From Enchytraeus crypticus (taxonomy: Eukaryota > Annelida > Clitellata > Enchytraeida > Enchytraeidae): DNA of 64,000 nucleotides. The first letter of the stretch is position 1; every line of letters starts with the position of its first letter. A model generated the notes under the pieces. It worked only from the letters and a program-made list of their open reading frames with translations. It had not been told where the DNA came from and searched no databases. The translations under genes were made by a program, and so were the position numbers. Of this stretch, positions 55,752 through 64,000 are shown piece after piece. Location of the stretch: contig CAJHZI010000593.1 of NCBI GenBank assembly GCA_905160935.1, positions 1 through 64,000 of the forward strand. The letters run 5' to 3'.

Positions 55752-56560
55752 TACTCTACGAAGTATACTACAAAGCTACACAATGCAATTAGTCTGCAGG
55801 GAGAGTGGGAAGTTTGATTGTCGGAAATATTGCCAAAGACGTGGTTTAACGTTGGAAAATTTCAGCGAATTAGCTTTCTTTGCACTAGCGGTGATACGCC
55901 CGAGAGAAACGGTGAGGAAGAAGTCGAGGATGCTAAAAAAATATTGATTATAGATATTCCAATAGATGTGGGATACTATGCTGATGTGAACGCTCTCGTT
56001 AACGAAATAAACTCGAAAATGGACACTTATTTCAACTCGTCCTTTGCCAACTTGTCGCCTGGGCAGATACGCAAACGGATCCGGAGAGAAGGATTCCCTA
56101 AATTTCTGTATAACCCAAATAACTACAAGTCATATCTTAGAGTCACACCACATACCACAGTGTCCATCGGCGGTGAACTATGTGATATCTTGGGTTTCGA
56201 TAGACATAATATGCCGCTAACAAACTTGAGCAATGATTCTACGCAATTTCGCTCTGCCAGAATATGTGACGTAAATGCTGGTCGTCACATACTATACGTC
56301 TACTGCGACGTGTTGGAGAACGTCCCAGTAGGTGATACGATGGCGCCGCTACTGCGTACTATAGACGTAGATGGTACATACGGATCTTTGATAGATAGAG
56401 ATTTTGTTAAGCCGCGATATGCACCTTTGCAAAAGAAGACTTTGATTCGCTGAAGATAGATATAACTGATGGATTGGGACGTAGGGTGCTATTCGAGAGC
56501 GGAACGTTGACCGTTACACTTCACTTTAGACGTACTAATTCATCACATCTACTAACATGA
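55693..56560 (+). pseudogene. penton-like minor capsid protein, element C
   Basis: The start is MSHFYLTLPSNSSMRYYPDN at 55693. A frameshift near 55765 and another near 55815 lead into SLQGEWEVGLSEILPKTW. The part 55818-56453 has PHTTVSIGGELCDILGFD and CDVLENVPVGDTMAPLLRTI. A third frameshift near 56445 leads to a tail TVTLHFRR. It is the best-known Polinton capsid gene (PX, penton-like single jelly roll). Confidence 0.88.
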
Positions 56561-56949
56561 GGAAGAAGTTTTGCTGCGATGCTTCGAGGGATATGTACGA
56601 ATCGTACTATTTGAATCAGAGCGGGAATGGAATGCCAGTGTTTATTGGTGCTAGCGGACAGAGAGGATATGGTTTGGGTAGTATGCTGAGTGGATTGTTT
56701 AGATCGGCATTTCCACTGATTAAACGAGGTCTGGTAGCATTTGGTAAACATGCACTCAAGACAGGTCTTGAGATTGCAAACGACGTAACGAGCGGCGAGT
56801 CACTAAAAGAATCGAGCAAAAGACGAGTGCCTGATGGTATAAAACGCTTCGTAACATCTGAAAATTTCATTAATCAGTCTGGAAGCGGAAGAAAACGGAT
56901 CAAGAAAAGGCGAATTGCTAAAAAGAAACACAACGACATATTTACATAA
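56557..56949 (+). CDS. pVI-like virion protein, element C
   Basis: An intact 130-aa frame. It has YYLNQSGNGMPVFIG and QRGYGLGSMLSGLFRSAFPL, then KRGLVAFGKHALKTG, a basic C-terminus (SGSGRKRIKKRRIAKKKH) and a stop whose last base starts the next gene (TAATGG). This glycine-rich amphipathic block is typical of a Polinton protein likened to adenovirus pVI/core proteins. It probably binds DNA or the inner capsid. Confidence 0.72.
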   Translation: MRKKFCCDASRDMYESYYLNQSGNGMPVFIGASGQRGYGLGSMLSGLFRSAFPLIKRGLVAFGKHALKTGLEIANDVTSGESLKESSKRRVPDGIKRFVTSENFINQSGSGRKRIKKRRIAKKKHNDIFT

Positions 56950-57495
56950 TGGCGTTCGTACGCCTATCGTGCATATCTAGAAACGCTGTTAAGCTATGGA
57001 GAGGAATCTAAATCTACTCAACTTAGCGCAGCACTCTTCACAAAGGATGATACGGGTAAAATGGACGATATTAACCCACTGGAAGGTGCAACCAATTCTG
57101 GACTTAAAAAGATATATGCATACATTAGCGAAGGAAAATCTGTCGATTTGCTCGGTCGCATTCACGCTGATCTGTTTTATCAGCAGAAATATATTCCTAA
57201 TGATGTAACCATTCGCATAAGACTTGTGCGCAACAAGAACAGCTTCTGTCTGATGTCTGGTACTCCAGACGAAAACCACAAGATACGAATTCAAGATTGC
57301 AAAATCTACGCTAGAAAAGTCAAGCTGAGTCCCTCGGTCTTTGTCGCTCACGCCAAAGCCCTTGAGCATGAAAATGCAAAATATCCGATGCGACGTGTTG
57401 TCTGCAAAACCTTTACGGTGCCTACTGGAAATTTAGACTGTAGCCAAGAAAATCTGTTCTCAGGACAACTTCCCACGCGAAGAACAATTGCAGAG
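56949..57495 (+). pseudogene. element C major capsid protein (hexon-like), 3' end deleted
   Basis: It begins at the ATG in TAATGG. The first ~40 codons are disrupted. From 57061 the frame is clear: GRIHADLFYQQKYIPNDVTI, RNKNSFCLMSGTP, SPSVFVAHAKALEHENAKYP, RVVCKTFTVPTGNL and QENLFSGQLPTRR. This is the classical Polinton double-jelly-roll capsid protein (PY). At ~57495 it is joined to the last part of a protease gene; the C-terminal half and the intervening sequence are deleted. Confidence 0.88.
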
Positions 57496-57594
57496 TATGC
57501 TCAGCAGATTCTGCGGACATTATTGTGTATTTTATTGCTCTTTTAAAAAACTCGATTATAGTTTGAACTCTATTGTAAATTGCACTCTATTGTA
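57496..57594 (+). pseudogene. C-terminal remnant of the element C cysteine protease
   Basis: After the deletion point the second frame reads RFCGHYCVFYCSFKK, the block with the C5 protease nucleophile cysteine, and stops ~20 codons later. Nothing of the histidine and aspartate region remains. Confidence 0.72.
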
Positions 57595-57732
57595 ATTTTC
57601 GAATGACACTATGTTAAACGATACTATCGTACATAAATTTGTTTACGAGAATCTATAATAAACGAAACACAGAATCATATTTGTTGTTCTTTTATTCAAT
57701 AATATTAAAAAAGTCATATTACAGAATTAGGG

Positions 57733-58394
57733 CTAGGAATAAACACTAATTGCTCCGAAAGGGTAGCATTCGATACATGAAAAAGCTGCCATTTGATTAT
57801 TGTGCGAACTATTAAATCCCCACGGTTTGGCATTAGCCAATTCGGCATACTGCGCTCTGATGGTCTTTAGATGTTCCATTAGACGTCTCCATTCGGTCGG
57901 TCGAAGCGATATTCCCTTGTTGGTAGGTACAGGATGCATTTTGTCCTCAGGCACGAAGTATCTGCGTAGATTAACTGCGTAGCATCCCGAGCTGGCGACG
58001 CAGTGGATTCCTCCACCGATGTGAACCTTGTACTCGAACAATTGTGGTTTCTTTAGAGCCTCCAGCTTTTCACTAACTTCGAGCGATATCATCGATAGGA
58101 TGGCGAAACGCGAAGGAGTTAGAGCTACTCCGATGCTAGTGGGGAAGCCTTGAATCGCATCGTGTTCTCTGATGTGCACATACTTTTTCTCATTATAGGT
58201 TGTTACTGTAACAAAGCGATTGTTACCCAACTCTAGTTTCTAAAACACAGCAAAAATTTTATTACAAAGATAAAATACTATTAGGTACAGCAAAGTTATT
58301 TATACAAGTTCTGCAACTCGTAAAATAGTTACAATAAAATATTACAGTAACGACAAAAAGTTACAAAATAGTAACTTACTTGAATAGCAGCCAT
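57733..58394 (-). CDS. PC4-like protein with two repeats, intron after five codons, element C
   Basis: Exon 1 (58394-58380) is MAAIQ with donor CAA/GTAAGT. Exon 2 (58239-57733) follows the acceptor GTTTTAG and gives 168 more residues with no internal stop. Two PC4-type units are visible: NRFVTVTTYNEKKYVHIREH, and then a second with YAVNLRRYFVP, PTNKGISLRPTEW and MEHLKTI. PC4 folds bind single-stranded DNA and act in transcription or replication, which would suit the element's DNA replication. Its promoter and exon 1 lie within the terminal repeat. Confidence 0.78.
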
Positions 58395-58886
58395 GTCGAT
58401 TACGTTGAAAACTTTTGTGTGAATGAATGATTGAAGCAAGTTAGCTCGCATTTTATTCAGTTTTTTTCTGTAACTTTGACCTAATTAGTCAGGTTGAAAT
58501 AGTTTAATTATTTATTATACAGTGAATCATCTGGCGAGAACCCCCTGCTCCTCTTAATAACAACGAAACATTTAGTTTGTCAAAAATTGGTTTGACCTAC
58601 TTACAATTGTTCTACGGGGCTAATTAGTAACACCCACATATGTGTTCACATCGGGCTAATTAGTAACATCTAGTTGTCACATGATGTAGTAAGTGAGGAC
58701 AGTCCTGATTGCTCGGGCTAATTAGTAACATCCACTTAAGTGCACACACGTGACGCATACATCCACTAATACTTCGGGCTAATTAGTACGAGCAAGCATG
58801 TGTGTGGGCGGATTAACTAGGTCAGCGCTTGATTCACTTAGGGGTCAATTTTCGGGTCGTCCTAGTACTCCCTATATCCTTCTACT
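58300..58886 (-). repeat. right terminal inverted repeat of element C
   Basis: About 587 bp, the mirror of 46427-47010, ending CCTTCTACT directly before TTTATT. This arm carries the functional-looking copy of the PC4-like exon 1 and donor. Confidence 0.93.
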
Positions 58887-58892
58887 TTTATT

Positions 58893-61801
58893 TAATTTTA
58901 AACGATAATCATTGCGATGTAATATCATCACCCCCTGCATTTTTAGGAACAAGCGCTAGAGAATGGGTGGCAAAACAAAAAGAGAAATGTGAAGCGTGCA
59001 AAAATGGAACTCCATGTAGGCTTGATAAGGATAAAGTTTAGTGTGGCAAGTGTTTTAAGGTATTTTATAGTGCAGCATGTTATGATAACCATATCAAAAA
59101 TAACAAATGTATTGAACACTCGTATGTATGCCAGAATTGTGTCAAATGTATTAAGGTTGAAACTCGAAAGATGGAGGACCATAGATGTGGAGAACAGCAG
59201 TGCCCCAACTGTAAAGTTTGGGTGCTTGAATAACATAAATGCTACATGAAAAAAAGGAACTTAAAGAACCTAGCGAAAAGTACATATTCTACGACTTTGA
59301 AACTATGCTAAATGCTTTTTATAAACATATAGTTAATTATTGTGTAGCTCAATATTTTAATGGAGAGGAGTATATATTTCATAACGTTGATGAATTTTGT
59401 AAATGGGTTTCAAATAAAAAAAAAAAAGATTACACAGTTATTGCGCACTATGGAAAAGGCTACGATTTTTAGTTTGTACAAGAATGGCTTGTAGGCCATG
59501 GAGTTAAGCCTACATTTATACTCAATGGACAAAAGATATTACAACTAGAAGTGAAGCGGGATTATAGTATAAGATTTATAGATAGTATATCATTTACAAC
59601 GCAACCATTCAGGGATTTTCCTAAAACGTATGGATTAGATGAATTGGCTAAAGGTTACTTTCCACGTGAGTTTAATAGGCTTGAAAATCAAGAGTATGTG
59701 GGAGAGTACCCTGACAAGGAGTACTATGGATATAAACGAATGACTAAGAAAGATAAAGAGGCATTTGATAAATGGTATGATGGGGTTAAAGATCAGGTAT
59801 TTGATTTTAAGAAAGAAATGTATAAGTATTGCAAGTCAGATGTTGATATCTTAAGAAGGGGATGTTTAAAGTACAGAGAAATTCTTTTACAAAAATCGAA
59901 TATACAGTAGATCTATTTCAATACGTTGCTATTGCGGGTGTGGCTCAGACTATTTATAGAAACGAGTTCTTACCTTCAGATACTATTGGAATTGTTAATG
60001 AGTTGGCTAGCGATCAATACTCTATTAAATCGATAAAATGGTTAAAATATGTGTCTTTAAAGAGGAATATTAATATTAATCATTCGTGTAATGGAGGGGA
60101 GCAAGGTGTTTTAGTAGGGAGTGGCCATAAGCTAAAAGTTGATGGATTTTGTAAGGAAATTAATACTATCTAACAATTCCAGGGATGTTACTTTCACGGA
60201 TGTCCTAAGTGTTATGATGATTTAACTAAAAATAAGGTAAACGGCAAATATATGTATAAGTTATATGAGAATACTATGAAGATTGAAGGGACTATGCGAG
60301 CAGCTGGTTGAAACTATTTAGGAGCATGATTTTGATAATAACGCGGAAATGAAAAACATATCTTTAAATGAATATGATTTAGTTGAGCCTATGAATACAA
60401 CAGATTGCTTCTATGGAGGTAGATGTGAAACTATAAAGTTACTTCATGGTCGTAAGGGGAGGTACATACAGTAATGTATTATGATAAATATCCTATTGGG
60501 CATCCTACTAGAATCATTAAGCCTGCTGTTTACGATAACAATTGGTTTGGATTTATATATTGTAAAGTGATTCCTCCTGCAGGCTTATATCAACCTGTAT
60601 TACCTGTTAAACAGAAAACTAAACAAGGTCATAAGCTAATATTTGGATTATGTAGAACGTGTATGAATAGAATAAATTTAAGCTGTATTCATCATAAGCA
60701 CGAGAAATGCAAGACCGATTGTAAGACTAAAGCCTGTAAAGATTGTGTATCGATTAATAAGTATAAGAAACAAACCTGTAGCGAATGTTACAATATTAAA
60801 AATGGAGAATGTTTCCATAATGATGACGAAAGAGCAATTACAGGTATTTGGTGTACAAATGAATTTGAAAAGGCAATAGAGAAAGGTTATAGAATTGACA
60901 AGATTTATGAAGTGCATCATTTCGAGAATACTAGTACTGATTTATGGAAGGGGTATATAAGAAAATTCCTTAAGATAAAATTGGAGAGTAGTGAATTTGA
61001 TTCTTCTGAAGAAGAGTATAGGCAAAAAGCTAGAGATTTGGGTATTGAATTGGGCGTGTTAGAATTCAATCCAGGTATGAGATTTATTTAAAAAATATAC
61101 CTCAATGCGTTATGGGGTAAATTTGGGCAAGTACCTAAACATGTTCAACGCAAGTATATTGATAACGAGGTGGATTTTTACAAGACTGTTTTAGATGATA
61201 AAATAGAAAACTTGAGTTTAGCTTTCTTAAATGATTTAATGGTGTATGCATCATACGAAAATCAAGGATCACTTTGTTAGGGAGAGTTATAACACTAATG
61301 TTTACATTGCTTGCTTTACTACAGCATGGGCTAGATTAAGATTATACGATATGATAGATCGAATTGGTAGGAATGTGTGTTACATGGACACAGTTAGCAT
61401 TGTTTACATTGAAGATGAAACAAATAAAGATATATTTAAACATTATATAGGCGATTCGCTTGGAGAATGCACGGATGAACTTAAAGGCAAGTACATTGAG
61501 TTATGGGCTTGTGCACAATCGAAGGATTATGGGTATATATTGAGTGATGGAAACTACAAAGGAAAAGTTAAGGGGTTCCGAGTTACAGCTGAAATAGAAG
61601 ATAAAATGAATCATAAAGGCAAGGGTAGATCTCGTAAAGGGTTATATCAACAATATCGATACCAACTATGACCAGTTTACAATTTAAAATAGCCAGATAT
61701 ATACTAAAGAGATGATAGAACAATGGAGTTTTCAGTTTGATAAGAGGCGTATTGTGAGAGTAAGTGACAATGAGATATATACATTGCCATATGGATTTTG
61801 A
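58893..61801 (+). pseudogene. polB: element B DNA polymerase B, main part right of element C
   Basis: It continues the frame from 46426: DVISSPPAFLGTSAREW, then two cysteine-rich zinc modules (CEACKNGTPC..., CQNCVKC...CPNCKVW). The exonuclease motifs are FYDFETM and HYGKGYDF, then YCKSDVDILRRG. Polymerase motif B is KIYLNALWGKFGQ (~61105). Motif C reads MDTVSIVYIED: the second catalytic aspartate (normally DTDS) is valine. The last codons TLPYGF and the stop at 61799-61801 lie inside the right terminal repeat. At least seven stops or frameshifts occur (e.g. 59039, 59230, 59470, 59905, 60170-60470, 61089, 61670). It differs in type from the polymerase of C. Confidence 0.87.
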
Positions 61802-62506
61802 ATATAAGCCTATATTTTTGGTACTATAGCCGAATATGAAGTTCTAGAGACGCCCCTGACATCAGCCATGGATGAGGAAACCGGAGTTAAATTTTTATTC
61901 TTATAGTAGATGTTAGATGTATATTGATGGGTTATAGCAATAAATTTAATGAATGGATACCGGTTCAAAAATTTATATAGGCCTAATATATAGAACAGAG
62001 ACCTGATTAATCTAATCACGATTCAAATTTTATATAGGTCTAATGTATGTAGGCCTAATGTATGTAGAACAGAGTCTCGATTAAAGCATGTAGATCAATC
62101 CCGTGATTATATCTGTGATTATGGCGCTAGGCCTATGTAAAGATTCAAGCAGAGTCATCGCTAGTTAATTGAATGGTATGTGCGAACTATGCAGAATATT
62201 TCACAGAAAGTTTCACAGAAAGTTTCACCAAAAGTTTCACGAACGTGATTTTAGACCTAAAATATTTCTGTATACATTAACACTGTAGATATTTTAAATT
62301 CCATACCTCTAGTAGATAATGTGCCCCAACAGTGCAAAAGTCTATTTTTCACATTTTACTAGGTGCAAGCCTCATTTTCCTGTATTTTAGGAGCGGAGCG
62401 AGCTAGAGAAGCGAGCGAAGCGAGTAAAATACAGGAAAATGAGGCTTGTGCCAGTAAAATATAGTGAAAAAATAGGGTTGTGTACTGTTGGGGCACATTA
62501 TCTACT
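61775..62506 (-). repeat. right terminal inverted repeat of element B
   Basis: About 732 bp, the mirror of 34364-35100, including the frame that mirrors 34852-35061. Confidence 0.93.
62311..62506. repeat. terminal fold-back (hairpin) of element B, right
   Basis: 196 bp starting AGTAGATAATGTGCCCCAAC and ending GTTGGGGCACATTATCTACT, with paired arms around a GCGAGC/GCGAAGCGAG centre. It mirrors 34364-34560. Confidence 0.92.
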
Positions 62507-62512
62507 TGGATA

Positions 62513-63490
62513 GGTAATTGGTTAAGGGGTAGACAGCAAAGAGTATGTGTTGATGGCGAATTTTCTAGTTAGACAACGGTGAAAAGTGGTGTTCCACAAG
62601 GATCTGTCTTAGGTCCTCTGCTGTTTCTGATATATATTAACGACATAGACATAGACATAGTATCAAAAGTTAGTAAATTCACAGATGATTCGAAAATAGC
62701 ACAAATTTTAAATAATAAAACAGATGCAGAGGTTCTAAGAGAAAACATATTAAGATTACAAAATTGGTCTAAAAAATGGCAGATGGAATTTAATAGCGAT
62801 AAGTGTAATATAGTGCATATGGGTAAAAAGAGTTAAAATGCAGAATATATTTTAAATAATAAAATACTGAAAAATACTACTTCTGAAAGAGACTTAGGTG
62901 TAATAGTGGATAATTCATTAAAATTTAGTGAGCAATGTAATAAAGCTGCCAATAGTGCAAATGCTGTTATAGGTATAATAAAAAGAACAATGACAAGTAG
63001 AAGAAAAGACATTATATTAAAGTTATATAAGGCATTGGTTAGACCCAAACTTGAATATTGTGTTCAGGCTTGGTATCCCTATCTTAAGTAAAATATAGAG
63101 AAATTAGAGAAAGTCCAAGCTAGAGCTACAAGATTAATTAAGAAATGTAGTAATGTCAATTATGAAAATCGCTTAAAATGTACTGGATTGTCATTTTTAG
63201 AACAGAAAAGGGTTAGAGGCGATTTAATAGAAGTTTATAAGATGCTTAATGGTTTCAGTAAAGTAAATTATAACAATTTGTTTCAATTAGCAAATAATAA
63301 CAGAACTAGAGGACACAAATACAAGTTAATTAAATTTAGAAGTAGGCTTGAGATACGCAAAAAAATTTCAGTCAGAGAGTTGTTGGTGTTTGGAACGGAC
63401 TGCCAGAGGAGGTCGTTGAGGCCGAATCTGTCAATCAATTTAAGAATAGATATGATAAGTATATAAAGTGTTGTAGGGAAAGGTGTGAAG
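62513..63490 (+). pseudogene. LINE reverse transcriptase, piece 3 of 3 (3' end)
   Basis: It continues the LINE frame broken by element B: GNWLRGRQQRVCVDG, then SGVPQGSVLGPLLFLIYIND. The catalytic box, normally FADD, is FTDDSKI here. Then come NIVHMGKKS, a region with SSVNYENRLK-type spacing, and the tail VWNGLPEEVVEAESVNQFKNR with frameshifts. The blocks fit Jockey/CR1-type elements. The coding region ends near 63490. No poly-A is obvious. Confidence 0.85.
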
Positions 63491-64000
63491 TATTAATAGA
63501 AAAGTAATAGGCTGAGTTGTGGGGTTGCCCAGTCCTATTAAAGTGTATAAGTTTTGATAGTTAAGTAGAGTTTATATAGTTTATTTAGCTTTTTTTTGTA
63601 TAAAATGGCTATTGTCTCTTGCTGTAATGTTTGGTATGTGTGGTTTTGAGGATGTGTAGGCCTAGGTATATTGTAATTTGACAAGTGTTAGCATATTGAG
63701 TAGTATTTGTACCTGTTAGTGTACAGGTTAATAGTACAGGTGTGCTGATTTCCTGTATTAGTACTGGTTATTAAGTAAAATGTGTTTAATATGTTATGCT
63801 ATGCAAGATGTGTAGGTAAGTTTTTATTTTATTTTGTGTGGGTCTCAAACAAGCAGTTGTGTTTTCTGACCTAGTGTCGTTATGTTAAACATTTGAATTA
63901 AAATATTAATTTATTTCGCTGTACAAAAGTGACGAGCAATAATCGCCAGTTTGTGGGAGTCATAAAGGTGGTGGGAGTGGCTTGAGTCGTTGCGGCGGGA
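63491..64000 (+). other. LINE 3' flank and AT-rich sequence, no gene seen
   Basis: It begins GGCTGAGTTGTGGGGTTGCCC and becomes GT- and AT-rich. It may include the LINE 3' untranslated region. No open frame, RNA gene or repeat unit stands out to the end of the window. Confidence 0.5.

Larger units (their letters stand above)
46427..58886. mobile_element. Polinton element C (12.46 kb), nested in element B
   Basis: The termini are AGTAGAAGGATATAGGGAGT and its inverse, and TTTATT is duplicated exactly (46421-46426 and 58887-58892). Gene order: polymerase, ATPase, pX-like, unnamed conserved protein, integrase, small membrane protein, penton-like, pVI-like, capsid (deleted 3' end), protease fragment (all +), and a PC4-like gene on the minus strand. 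This is the classical animal Polinton set and is unlike A and B. It is the youngest of the three, since it sits inside B. Confidence 0.94.
34364..62506. mobile_element. Polinton-like element B (~15.7 kb, plus nested element C)
   Basis: The termini are AGTAGATAATGTGCCCC...GGGGCACATTATCTACT, and the element is flanked by the exact 6-bp duplication TGGATA (34358-34363 and 62507-62512). The host LINE frame is continuous across it. Gene order: unrecognised gene, integrase, zinc-ribbon/PLA2, capsid, small protein, penton-like, GRGRP, ATPase, protease, pVI-like (all -), fibre-like (+), four small minus-strand genes, then the polymerase (+), which is interrupted by element C. Except for the polymerase position, the order matches element A. 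Many frameshifts are present. Confidence 0.93.

Noticed and set aside
58829-59041. A separate small gene at the right border of element C
   Set aside because: Its first part is the terminal repeat of C; the second part is the resumed polymerase frame of element B.

Overview
This is a window of an invertebrate animal genome. Spliceosomal introns, ciliary and RNA polymerase I type host genes, tRNA-derived SINEs, abundant microsatellites and eukaryotic transposons all support that. The AT-rich composition and the density of Maverick/Polinton elements do not fix the phylum.

Host part (1-20.5 kb). A first-exon candidate on the minus strand (430-586) runs off the left edge. A three-exon minus-strand gene (1847-3164; resembles the N-terminal part of CCDC15) is head-to-head with an eight-exon plus-strand gene (3671-10802; 1200 aa, JHY-like). 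They share a ~500 bp promoter with a possible RFX X-box, as expected of co-regulated cilia genes. A nine-exon minus-strand gene (12315-18202; 292 aa) resembles the RNA polymerase I subunit RPA34/POLR1G. I rebuilt the exons by hand, and every junction keeps the reading frame. Introns and spacers hold minisatellites, microsatellites, tRNA-derived SINEs and a second dispersed repeat family.

Mobile part (20.5-63.5 kb). One 5'-truncated LINE (non-LTR reverse transcriptase) is split into three pieces by two Polinton-like elements. Element A (20712-33767) has a 6-bp target duplication AATATG. Element B (34364-62506) has TGGATA. Element B's own DNA polymerase gene is split by a third Polinton, element C (46427-58886), with TTTATT. 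Element A's ATPase gene is split by a ~1.7 kb solo LTR (28318-30032) with the 5-bp duplication GCCTA. All three Polintons have ~0.6-0.7 kb terminal inverted repeats beginning AGTAG.

A and B belong to one lineage. They share collinear genes for integrase, a zinc-ribbon/phospholipase-A2-like protein, a capsid-type protein, a small glycine-containing protein, a penton-like protein, a basic GRGRP protein, packaging ATPase, cysteine protease, a hydrophobic pVI-like protein and a phage-fibre-like protein. The polymerase sits at opposite ends in the two elements. C is a classical Polinton with a different gene order and a different capsid protein. Its gene boundaries overlap tightly (TGATG/TAATG), its polymerase gene has introns, and a PC4-like gene has its first exon inside the terminal repeat. 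All three carry frameshifts, stops and deletions, so they are decaying integrated copies.

The least expected structures are: a ~197-bp fold-back at both ends of B; families of small double-hairpin modules between and apparently inside B's genes; a perfect 30-bp hairpin just downstream of a TATA box in C; a duplicated 72-nt symmetrical exon in C's polymerase gene; and an unrecognised captured gene next to B's left terminus.
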